From Solobacterium sp. (lineage in GTDB: Bacteria; Bacillota_I; Bacilli_A; Erysipelotrichales; Erysipelotrichaceae), in NCBI GenBank assembly GCA_016280695.1, contig JAEEHG010000219.1, positions 1 through 7,358 of the forward strand: a DNA stretch of 7,358 bases, given 5' to 3'. The position numbers were made by a program, and so were the translations under genes. Below, in pieces: positions 1-6,030 of the stretch. The notes below the pieces were generated by a model that saw only the letters and a program-made list of their open reading frames with translations, was not told the DNA's origin and did not search any database. Positions within the stretch are counted from its first letter, which is position 1; each line of letters opens with the position of its first letter.

Positions 1-919
1 GAGGATCAACCCCGATAATACTCTTGATCGTGTTGATGGCGGCAACCCCGTCAGCCCCGCCGCGCAGGGCTGCCTCGGCCGCAGGACTCATCCTGTCCAC
101 ATTCGGGGTCAACTTGGCCAGAATCGGGATTTTCGTACCGTGCCTGGCTGCGGCCGTAAACCGCTCCACCAGTTCCGGCACCTGGCCGATATCCGAGCCC
201 AGACCGCCGTCCGCCATGTTCGGACAGGAGAAATTCAGTTCCACGGCATCCGCACCGTTTTCTTCGCAGAGCCGGGCCAGATCCTCCCATTCCTGATCAT
301 TCTGGCCCATGATGGATGCCAGGATGAACTTATCCGGATAGTTCTTTTTCAACTCCCGGAATACAGCCATGTTTTCCGCCACGCTGTGATCCGAGAGCTG
401 CTCGATATTTTTAAACCCGATGATACTGCCGTTGTCGCCGGTAATGGCCGAGAACCGTGGGGAAGCCTCATGGATTTCAAAGGAGCAGATGGTCTTGAAC
501 GCCGCACCGGCCCAGCCCGCTTCAAAAGCCCGGGCACACATGTCATATGTGCTGGCCACCACCGAAGACGACAGCAGGAACGGGTTCTCAAGCGGAATCC
601 CGCACAGGTCCGTCCGCAGCCGGTTTTCATCTTCCGGCGGGGTGATTTCCAGTTCCGGCTTCACTTCATCATGCAGGCGCAGCAGCACTTCGCGGATGGC
701 AACCTTTCCGCTGCGGACACAGGCTGTTTCACACGGGGCACTGCAGTTCAGGCAGGGATTGCTGTCCGGGTACCGGGCAGCCGCAGTCTTTTCGTTGTTG
801 AACCAGATACTCCGCAGCAGGGCTGCCGGATCCATTTCCGGGCAGGCAGCGGAGCAGGGAGCGTTATGACACAGGACACACTGGATCATGTCCCTGCGGT
901 ACAATTTTCGTTCGAACAT
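1..919 (-). CDS. preA: PreA-like dihydropyrimidine dehydrogenase with a PreT-type N-terminal Fe-S domain (partial, C-terminus beyond the left edge)
   Basis: Reads from ATG 919-917 off the left edge (306 codons seen), after a GGAGG site about 6 bases upstream. Residues 10-70 form a cysteine-rich domain, C14-x2-C17-x4-C22-x3-C26-P and C56-x2-C59-x3-C63-x3-C67, enough for two 4Fe-4S clusters. The first block (CVLCHNAPCSAACP) resembles the N-terminus of E. coli PreT and domain I of mammalian dihydropyrimidine dehydrogenase. From about residue 102 a dihydroorotate-dehydrogenase-like FMN barrel follows that matches PreA closely: NPFLLSSSVV, FKTI, SPRF, GFKNIEQ, ASIMGQN, NFSCPNM, GQVPELVE, AKLTPN, GGADG and AINTIKS. 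The family reduces uracil and thymine to dihydropyrimidines. E. coli PreA carries its ferredoxin-like domain at the C-terminus, so the N-terminal placement is notable. By my alignment, Ile244 (GSDIGQ) sits where mammalian DPD has its catalytic cysteine; E. coli PreA, as I recall it, also lacks that cysteine. The gene starts 13 bases after the phosphatase stop, hence is co-transcribed. The family is clear; the exact substrate is not. Confidence 0.88.
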   Translation of the reverse strand, partial: MFERKLYRRDMIQCVLCHNAPCSAACPEMDPAALLRSIWFNNEKTAAARYPDSNPCLNCSAPCETACVRSGKVAIREVLLRLHDEVKPELEITPPEDENRLRTDLCGIPLENPFLLSSSVVASTYDMCARAFEAGWAGAAFKTICSFEIHEASPRFSAITGDNGSIIGFKNIEQLSDHSVAENMAVFRELKKNYPDKFILASIMGQNDQEWEDLARLCEENGADAVELNFSCPNMADGGLGSDIGQVPELVERFTAAARHGTKIPILAKLTPNVDRMSPAAEAALRGGADGVAAINTIKSIIGVDP

Positions 920-932
920 AGTCATCCTCCCG

Positions 933-3149
933 CTATTCGTTTTTGTCTGCCGCAGCTGCAGTTACCGGGGCAGAGGCTGCATTTGGTCCTTTATATTCCA
1001 GGCAAAGCATGGTCAGATCATCAAACTGTTCGGCATCCTGAACAAAGAAATCCACCGCCGTGCTCATGTGTTCGAGCACCTGGTTCGGACCTGCGTCAGG
1101 CACTTCATTCAGGACATTGAGAATCCGGTCTGTGCCAAACATTTCCTGCTTCTTGTCTGCAGCTTCCGGCAGGCCGTCGGTATACACAAAGATCCTGCTG
1201 CCCGGTTCAAGCTGCAGTTCATATTCCTGATACTGCGCATCCGCCATCCCGCCGACGACAAAGCCATGCTTGTCCTTATAGAGTTCGTAGGCCCCGTGCG
1301 GCTGTTTGAATACCGGATATTCATGGCCGGCATTGGCTGCCGTCAGGCGGCCTGTGGACAGCTCAAGGATGCCCAGCCAGACCGTCACGAACATCTCGGC
1401 TGTATTGTTGGAACAGACCGCTTCATTGGTCTTGGCCAATATCTGCGCCGGGGAATGGCCCATCATGGCAACACTCTGCAGGATAATCTTGGATGCCATC
1501 ATGAACAGCGCCGCCGGAACCCCCTTGCCGGAAACATCGGCAATCATGATGCACAGGTGATCATCATCGATCAGGAAGAAGTCATAGAAATCACCGCCGA
1601 CTTCCTTGGCCGGATCCATATTGGCGTAAATATCAAAGTCATGGCGGTCCGGGAAAGCCGGGAAGGCATGCGGAAGCATTGATTCCTGTATATCCTTGGC
1701 CAGCGACATTTCCGCGCTGATCCGCTCTTTTTCAGCTGTTGCCTGACGGATCGTGTCCATATATTCGACCGTCTTATGGGAAAGATCGGCAATACTTTTC
1801 GCCAGTTCCTCGACTTCGTCGCCGGTCCGGAAGGCATCATCCATCTTGAACTCAAGATTCTTCGCGCTGAGTTGGGTCAGCCGTTTCGTCATTGTTTTGA
1901 CCGGCTCAACAATCCGCTTCGCGATGGACAGGGACAGCCCGACCATGGCCGCCGCAATCGCCAGCATCAGCAGGGTGGCGGTAAACTGCGACTGTCCGTT
2001 CATGTCCCGGTATTCCTGGGCGGTGCCGTTCTGGATTTCGTTGAGGCTTTCCGTCATCAGGGCCGCCGGCCTGGTGACCGTCTCCTGACTGCGCGCGGAA
2101 ACCAGGGTCCAGCCGACCGTCCGCATCGGTGAACCAACCATGTAGTAGGCTCCTTTTTCCAGGTTGATCAGCTTGACACTTGTCTGGGCCCGCATGGCAT
2201 CCATGATAAAGCCGGCCAGCTGTGTATTGGACGACCGGCGCAGATCTTCCGCCTCGTCCGCCGCCCTTACCCGGAAAATACCTTCTTCGTCTGAAGAGAA
2301 TACAACCTGGCCTTTCCGGTTGATGATGAACGCAAAGCTGTCGTTTTCCCCGGACCGGCTGACCTGTTCCTGCATGGATGTCAGAAACAGATCCGAGCCG
2401 ATTACGGCTGCCAGCTGGCCGTTGGCATAGACAGGCGTGGCGCACACGATCCCGATATCACCGGTAAACGCGTCTATTTCCACATCCGAGAAGATGGTAT
2501 GCCCCGCTTCCACTGCCTGCTGGTACCATTCCCGGGTCGTCGGGTCATAAGAGACAGCGCTGCCGTCCTCATTGAATTTGGAGGCTGAGCGGTCATCAAC
2601 AACCAGAAAAACCCCCTCAGGCAATGCCACAAAGCATGAATTGGTATCATCCGACACCCCGTACAGGGAGGCCATCATATCGATCAGATTACCCGCCAGA
2701 CCGATCCTGTCGTTCAGCCGGGCATCCTCCCGGTTCACGCCGTCCGCAAGGATCAGCTGCGCGGTTACTTCCCCGTCCTTTTCCGGATCCGGCAGTTCCG
2801 AGGCAATCCGCTGCATCCTGGCCGGATTCCCAAATACGATCCCGGCATATTCCCCGATCATCTCGACCCTGGTCTTCAGGTCAAGGAACATGTGGTCGGC
2901 AATGAGCGCTTCCATCTGCGTTGTCTGGCTGAGCGAACGGTCAATTACCCCCGTCATGACATTAGTGCTGATACCGCTGATGGACTCCTTCTGCCGTTCA
3001 CTGGATGCCGATGCCAGCTTTGTCAGCATGTTGGCACGGTAAGCAGATACTGCCGAAAAAGCAACAGTCATGAGTATGACCGTCGCCAGAATCAGATTGA
3101 ATATCTTGTTCTGGATACCTCCGCTGACCAGTTTCTTAAGTCGCTTCAT
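933..3149 (-). CDS. Membrane sensor phosphatase: dCache + HAMP + PPM/SpoIIE (RsbU-like) serine phosphatase
   Basis: A 738-residue receptor. A positive start (MKRLKK) precedes transmembrane helix 1 (about 14-37). Residues about 38-388 form an extracellular dCache domain with the signature YDPTTREWYQQA (201-212) and a second, membrane-near lobe. Transmembrane helix 2 spans about 389-411, then a HAMP domain (411-463) with its DEVEELA segment and a short coiled-coil linker (464-492). The PPM/SpoIIE phosphatase follows (about 493-718) with all expected metal-site motifs: VGGDFYDFF (517-525), IADVSGKGVPAAL (536-548), YTDGLPEA (656-663) and QFDDLTML (708-715). An alanine-rich tail (721-738) ends the protein. 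Family knowledge: such enzymes dephosphorylate the serine of a STAS anti-sigma-factor antagonist, and one is encoded two genes upstream. Substrate assignment is inference from that context. The start ATG lies 6 bases after the PHP stop. Its TAAGGAG site overlaps that stop and sits only two bases from the ATG, suggesting coupled translation. Confidence 0.95.
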   Translation of the reverse strand: MKRLKKLVSGGIQNKIFNLILATVILMTVAFSAVSAYRANMLTKLASASSERQKESISGISTNVMTGVIDRSLSQTTQMEALIADHMFLDLKTRVEMIGEYAGIVFGNPARMQRIASELPDPEKDGEVTAQLILADGVNREDARLNDRIGLAGNLIDMMASLYGVSDDTNSCFVALPEGVFLVVDDRSASKFNEDGSAVSYDPTTREWYQQAVEAGHTIFSDVEIDAFTGDIGIVCATPVYANGQLAAVIGSDLFLTSMQEQVSRSGENDSFAFIINRKGQVVFSSDEEGIFRVRAADEAEDLRRSSNTQLAGFIMDAMRAQTSVKLINLEKGAYYMVGSPMRTVGWTLVSARSQETVTRPAALMTESLNEIQNGTAQEYRDMNGQSQFTATLLMLAIAAAMVGLSLSIAKRIVEPVKTMTKRLTQLSAKNLEFKMDDAFRTGDEVEELAKSIADLSHKTVEYMDTIRQATAEKERISAEMSLAKDIQESMLPHAFPAFPDRHDFDIYANMDPAKEVGGDFYDFFLIDDDHLCIMIADVSGKGVPAALFMMASKIILQSVAMMGHSPAQILAKTNEAVCSNNTAEMFVTVWLGILELSTGRLTAANAGHEYPVFKQPHGAYELYKDKHGFVVGGMADAQYQEYELQLEPGSRIFVYTDGLPEAADKKQEMFGTDRILNVLNEVPDAGPNQVLEHMSTAVDFFVQDAEQFDDLTMLCLEYKGPNAASAPVTAAAADKNE

Positions 3150-3155
3150 ATCTCC

Positions 3156-4031
3156 TTACCCCGGCTTTCTTTCATTATATTTCCGGCAGACAGCCAGGAA
3201 TTCTGTCAGTCCTTCCGGGAATTCATCTGCCTCATCCAGGCCTGTATCTCCCAACTGCACCAGTTTGTTGGTACCGTGGTAATCACTGCCGGCGGTCACA
3301 TACAGATGGTATTGTCCGGCAAAAGCGAGCAGTTCCTGCCTGATCTTGCCGGTAAAGCCGGAATAGAAGACTTCCACGCCCTGCAGGCCGAAGTCCTTCA
3401 GACGGGCCAGACGGTGATCCATTTCTTCTCCCAGGACCAGCTGATCCCCGCTGCCATAGGAAGGATGCGCCAGTACCGGGATACCGTCCGAAGCCAGGAT
3501 GGCCTGGATTGCCTGCTGCGGATGAACCCAGTCAGCAGGGAATTTCAGACCGTTGATAACGCCGTTGATCGCTTCTTCCTTCGTTGCGGCATATCCGTAT
3601 TTCACCATCAGGTTGGCAATATGCGGCTTGCCCGGATTGGGCAGGGACAGCAGGTGCTTCACCTCTTCTTCCGGAAAGTGAATATCATGCTTCGAAGCCA
3701 GATATTCCAGTCTTGCCCGCACCTTTTTCATGCGGCGCGCATGGGTCATTTCCGTCAGCCCGCGGATCGCTTCCCCCGCCGGGTCATAGCCGTATCCGAG
3801 AATGTGGTATTGTCCTTCTTCATCCCGGCAGGAGATTTCCACCCCGGGAATAAATACCGGGTCATCTTCCTTCAGCAGATCGGGAATGATTAAGCTGCCT
3901 GTAAGTGCATCATGGTCCGTCACGGAAAAAAGTTGTATGCCTGCTTTTTTGACATTGAAAAGGATCTGCTCCGGTGTGTCGGTACCGTCGGAGATCGTTG
4001 AATGCATATGCAGGTCAATCATTCCGTTCAT
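3156..4031 (-). CDS. PHP-domain phosphoesterase, RNase AM/YciV (TrpH)-type
   Basis: The 291 residues match the length of E. coli RNase AM (about 293). The metal ligands of the PHP superfamily are in place: H8 and H10 with D15 (LHMHSTISDGT), H40-D41 (VTDHD), E65 (GVEIS), H76, H137 (GKPHIAN), H189 (LAHPSYG), and D250 and H252 (GSDYHG). Known members are the E. coli 5'-3' exoribonuclease that trims rRNA 5' ends and a Chromobacterium enzyme that hydrolyses nucleoside 3',5'-bisphosphates such as pAp. Either activity, or both, could apply; the sequence does not separate them. No signal peptide, so cytoplasmic. It sits between the STAS gene (10-base gap) and the phosphatase gene (6-base gap). No convincing ribosome binding site precedes ATG 4031 or the second in-frame ATG at 4022, which would give the more usual family N-terminus MIDLHMHS. 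Translation probably depends on ribosomes finishing the STAS gene. Confidence 0.92.
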   Translation of the reverse strand: MNGMIDLHMHSTISDGTDTPEQILFNVKKAGIQLFSVTDHDALTGSLIIPDLLKEDDPVFIPGVEISCRDEEGQYHILGYGYDPAGEAIRGLTEMTHARRMKKVRARLEYLASKHDIHFPEEEVKHLLSLPNPGKPHIANLMVKYGYAATKEEAINGVINGLKFPADWVHPQQAIQAILASDGIPVLAHPSYGSGDQLVLGEEMDHRLARLKDFGLQGVEVFYSGFTGKIRQELLAFAGQYHLYVTAGSDYHGTNKLVQLGDTGLDEADEFPEGLTEFLAVCRKYNERKPG

Positions 4032-4041
4032 AGACAGAAAA

Positions 4042-4338
4042 TTATTCGATGGCCAGAATGTCGGTGAAGCCGGTCACTTCAAAGATTTCCATAATGACGT
4101 CATTGACGTGGATGACTTTCATCGTGCCTTTGCCGCTCATGATCTTCTGCGCTGCCAGCAGCACCCGCAGACCGGCTGAGGAAATGTATTCCAGTCCGGC
4201 AAAATCCATCGTCAGACCGGTAACCCCGTCCAGTGATTCCTTCAGAACTGCCTCCAGTTCCGGCGATGTGGTCGTATCGAGCCGTCCTTCCGGGGCAAGC
4301 GTCAGTTCGGTTCCGTTGAGGATCTTGTTAATGGTCAT
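4042..4338 (-). CDS. STAS-domain anti-sigma-factor antagonist (RsbV/SpoIIAA-like)
   Basis: A single-domain 98-residue STAS protein. The fold is readable: an early strand with EGRLDTTTSPELE (17-29), the strand GLTMDFAGLEYIS (41-53), then the conserved loop ISSAGLRVLL (52-61). Ser54 lies where RsbV/SpoIIAA proteins carry the serine phosphorylated by the anti-sigma kinase. The last strand and helix (MKVIHVNDVIMEIFEVTGF) are also typical. In partner switching the unphosphorylated STAS protein binds the anti-sigma factor/kinase and frees its target. The kinase inactivates it and a PPM phosphatase reactivates it; that phosphatase is plausibly the one encoded at 933-3149. First gene of a four-gene operon, with a good AGGAAGGAG ribosome binding site about 9 bases before the ATG and a candidate promoter upstream. 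No HATPase-type kinase gene is present in the window. Confidence 0.93.
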   Translation of the reverse strand: MTINKILNGTELTLAPEGRLDTTTSPELEAVLKESLDGVTGLTMDFAGLEYISSAGLRVLLAAQKIMSGKGTMKVIHVNDVIMEIFEVTGFTDILAIE

Positions 4339-4346
4339 GTCTTATT

Positions 4347-4355
4347 TCTCCTTCC
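4347..4355 (-). promoter_or_regulatory. Ribosome binding site of the STAS gene
   Basis: The minus strand reads AGGAAGGAG about nine bases before ATG 4338-4336. It is the strongest ribosome binding site in the operon and fixes the STAS start. The next gene has none, consistent with the operon being entered here. Confidence 0.75.
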
Positions 4356-4390
4356 TGTATATGGTGAGCTGCAGATACCTTACAGATATT

Positions 4391-4419
4391 ATTGTAATGG
4401 CAAAACAGCATGATGTTTA
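4391..4419 (-). promoter_or_regulatory. Candidate sigma-70-type promoter of the STAS-PHP-phosphatase-preA operon
   Basis: On the minus strand a TACAAT -10 box (4396-4391, five of six consensus bases) lies 17 bases after TAAACA (4419-4414, four of six). Transcription would start near 4384, leaving a leader of about 46 bases before the STAS ATG. The -35 box is in the centre of a perfect inverted repeat (4409-4424). This is motif matching by eye; no start site is proven, and an alternative sigma factor cannot be excluded. Confidence 0.45.
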
Positions 4420-4424
4420 TCATG
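4409..4424. repeat. Inverted repeat CATGAT-GTTT-ATCATG over the STAS operon -35 box
   Basis: Perfect 6-base arms with a 4-base centre, covering the proposed -35 hexamer. The position would suit an operator for a dimeric repressor. The same CATGAT/ATCATG arms flank the -10 box upstream of the lipoprotein gene, with 16 bases between them. No regulator gene is visible in the window, so operator function is inference. Confidence 0.4.
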
Positions 4425-4502
4425 TAATTTCCCCGGGCTGTTTACAGAGATACAAGGGGTCCGCCCGGCAGCCGGTTTTTTTCTGTTCCGGGAAAATGAA
4501 AA

Positions 4503-4556
4503 GAGATTTGATATAAATTATAAGGGAAAATGCCCCCGTAATGCTTATCAAATCTC
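4503..4556 (-). terminator. Probable terminator of the lipoprotein gene (AT-rich hairpin with long loop)
   Basis: GAGATTTGATA (4503-4513) and TATCAAATCTC (4546-4556) form a perfect 11-base inverted repeat, 26 bases past the lipoprotein stop. Inside the 32-base loop, TTA/TAA and GGG/CCC can pair further. On the minus strand the stem is followed directly by TTTTCATTTT, a T-rich tail suited to Rho-independent termination. The stem has only four G-C pairs of eleven, so it is weaker than usual. On the plus strand no T tract follows, and no plus-strand gene needs it. Confidence 0.55.
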
Positions 4557-4581
4557 AGAAAACCCGCTTCTTAATATCTGG

Positions 4582-4992
4582 TTATTCGGCAATGAGATGA
4601 ATTGTCCCGGTCGCCTTTTCCGTGACTGTAATCCGGATCATATACGAACCGGCAGCGGCAGCAGCCGTCTGTTCCTCAGTCCCGGACAGTTCGAACGTGA
4701 ACGCCGCCTCCCCGTCGGTATCCGGCAGTTCATCGATGCTCTGCTCTTCCGGTGAGGCAATCAGTTCAATTGTGATGGCCCCCTTGTCCAGTGCCGGTTT
4801 GACCGTGACGGTTTCTCCTTCCGCCACTTCCAGCGAACCGGTCAGGACAAAATCGTCCTTGGCAGCCCGGGTTGCGGTGATCACAACGTCCTTCCCATTG
4901 GCCGTATCACAGACCAGTTCCGATTTTGCGCAGCCGGCCAGGGTCACTGCCGCCATCATTGCCGCAGCCATGATTTTCATAAACTTCTTCAT
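4582..4992 (-). CDS. Small secreted lipoprotein of unknown function
   Basis: A 136-residue protein with a lipoprotein signal peptide: positive start MKKFMK, hydrophobic stretch to residue 19, and lipobox L-A-G-C with Cys21 as the predicted lipidated residue. The mature part (about 115 residues) is acidic and rich in alternating hydrophobic/polar stretches (VVITATRA, TVTVKPAL, AITIELIA, AAFTFELSG, YMIRITVTE), suggesting an all-beta sandwich-like domain on the outer face of the membrane. An alanine run (110-114) precedes the final strands. I do not recognise the family. The gene has its own GGAGG site 8 bases before the ATG, a candidate promoter and a terminator, so it is probably a single-gene unit between two operons. 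A ligand-binding or cell-surface structural role is possible but not shown. Confidence 0.85.
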   Translation of the reverse strand: MKKFMKIMAAAMMAAVTLAGCAKSELVCDTANGKDVVITATRAAKDDFVLTGSLEVAEGETVTVKPALDKGAITIELIASPEEQSIDELPDTDGEAAFTFELSGTEEQTAAAAAGSYMIRITVTEKATGTIHLIAE

Positions 4993-5000
4993 ATCTCAAT

Positions 5001-5005
5001 CCTCC
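5001..5005 (-). promoter_or_regulatory. Ribosome binding site of the lipoprotein gene
   Basis: GGAGG on the minus strand, eight bases before ATG 4992-4990. Canonical sequence and spacing; it supports the chosen start, which places a proper signal peptide at the N-terminus. Confidence 0.8.
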
Positions 5006-5018
5006 ATATCTTTGGAAT

Positions 5019-5060
5019 ATCCGGCATGATCCGCTGTTCATTATACATCATGCCCCGGAT
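5019..5060. repeat. Large inverted repeat around the lipoprotein -10 box
   Basis: ATCCGGCATGAT (5019-5030) pairs with ATCATGCCCCGGAT (5047-5060): twelve base pairs with a two-base bulge and a 16-base loop that holds the TATAAT. It could be an operator, or an RNA hairpin at the 3' end of the DUF4037 transcript. No T tract follows on the minus strand, which argues against an intrinsic terminator. Confidence 0.5.
5040..5045 (-). promoter_or_regulatory. Candidate -10 box of the lipoprotein promoter
   Basis: A perfect TATAAT on the minus strand, about 48 bases before the lipoprotein ATG. At 17-base spacing the upstream hexamer is AGGTTT (5068-5063), a poor -35 match, so the promoter would be weak or activator-dependent. 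It lies just past the DUF4037 stop (5068), between the arms of a large inverted repeat. Confidence 0.45.
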
Positions 5061-5067
5061 CAAAACC

Positions 5068-6030
5068 TTAAAATGCAGATTCTCCGGGTGTGAGGCCTGA
5101 CAGCACCTCGTCCACATGCATATCCATGTACCGGCCGGGCTTCCGGGTCAGCTGCCGCTGCCGCAGCAGGATATCAAGTTCTGATCCGATCTCTTCAGCC
5201 AGTGACACAATCCTGTCCTTGTAGTTCGGCCGGTTCGGGTGATAGGGCGTCGACCGCCACGCCTCCGCACTGATCCTGCATTCAGCCAGTTCCCTGATCC
5301 GGGCAGTAAACACGCCTTCCGTATCCAGGTCAGCCAGGGCCCGGAATGTCCATTTGTAGTAAGGCGGATATTCCCGCATCAGCAGGAAATACAGTTCCAT
5401 CGCTGCCCGCAGTCCTTCGGCCCGGCACAGTTCCGCCGCCACGAGGTCATTCCGGAACATGCAGCGGGAATAGTTTACCTGCAGCGCGGATGCGTAGGCA
5501 TGCAGCTGCTCGGCAATCCGGAGCCGCCATACCCGGTCCGGATAATAATCCAGCAGCAGCTCCCTGAAAGCAGAGAACACTCCCAGGTCATCCCGGAAGA
5601 CCATACCGTTGGTGGCTGTCTTCAGACAGGAGTGATCCAGCCGCAGCCATGTTTCCTCACTCATCCGGCAGTGTGCTGTATCACAGTCCGCATGCAGGAT
5701 ATCCGAGTAGAAATCGTGAATGGTCATGACTCCCCGGCGCTCCCGGAGCCGTTCCGTATAGTAGGACCGTTCCACGCGATCCACGAGTTCGTTGTAGGCG
5801 ATGGAAAGCGGATAGCCGAACAGTTCCATATCCTCATCCGTCAGCCAGAGACAGACGCCGGTGCCGAAATCATGATCACGGGAGATCACATCGTCATAAC
5901 CGAAGCAGTCCGATCCTTCCCCCGCAATGCCGGCCGCGATCCGGTTTTCATAGGCAGGAAACTGCGCATGAATCATGCCGGCCACGAATTCATCATAAAA
6001 TCTTCTGTTTTTTTCCATTACACTTGTCAT
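5068..6030 (-). CDS. DUF4037-family protein, putative nucleotidyltransferase-like
   Basis: I start at ATG 6030-6028 (320 residues, MTSVMEKNRR), preceded by AGGGTG about 6 bases upstream. The open frame continues to an ATG at 6171, but that stretch lies inside the kinase gene and encodes a low-quality basic segment. Residues 33-56 carry a nucleotidyltransferase-like signature: GEGS (37-40), then D52-H-D54-F-G, fitting the G-S ... D-x-D pattern of the polymerase-beta/MNT superfamily. After it come helical stretches (about 150-295) with several Trp and Tyr residues, consistent with the DUF4037 family as I recall it. The reaction and substrate are unknown; transfer of a nucleotide to a small molecule or protein would be the family-level guess. 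The gene overlaps the sugar-kinase gene by 38 bases, so the two are translationally coupled. Ends at TAA 5068-5070. Confidence 0.78.
   Translation of the reverse strand: MTSVMEKNRRFYDEFVAGMIHAQFPAYENRIAAGIAGEGSDCFGYDDVISRDHDFGTGVCLWLTDEDMELFGYPLSIAYNELVDRVERSYYTERLRERRGVMTIHDFYSDILHADCDTAHCRMSEETWLRLDHSCLKTATNGMVFRDDLGVFSAFRELLLDYYPDRVWRLRIAEQLHAYASALQVNYSRCMFRNDLVAAELCRAEGLRAAMELYFLLMREYPPYYKWTFRALADLDTEGVFTARIRELAECRISAEAWRSTPYHPNRPNYKDRIVSLAEEIGSELDILLRQRQLTRKPGRYMDMHVDEVLSGLTPGESAF

Noticed and set aside
1..919. Calling the first gene a biosynthetic dihydroorotate dehydrogenase (pyrD)
   Set aside because: The barrel segments (FKTI, SPRF, GFKNIEQ, ASIMGQN, AINTIKS) follow PreA/DPD, and the N-terminal two-cluster Fe-S domain is absent from PyrD.
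140..1120. Long plus-strand open frame (326 codons) opposite preA and the phosphatase end
   Set aside because: It lies antisense to clear family proteins, its translation has no recognisable motif, and long antisense frames are expected from the GC-rich codon use.
2892..3893. Plus-strand open frame of 333 codons opposite the PHP gene
   Set aside because: Antisense shadow: the minus strand encodes all PHP metal ligands here, and the plus frame is low in acidic residues and rich in Arg, His, Gln and Phe without domain features.
3156..4031. PHP protein as histidinol phosphatase or a DNA polymerase PHP domain
   Set aside because: Length, the GKPHIAN segment and the overall motif layout match the RNase AM/YciV group, and no polymerase domain or his genes are nearby.
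4465..4482. CCGG-CAG-CCGG followed by seven T on the plus strand, resembling a terminator
   Set aside because: The stem is only four pairs, and no plus-strand gene lies upstream to terminate.
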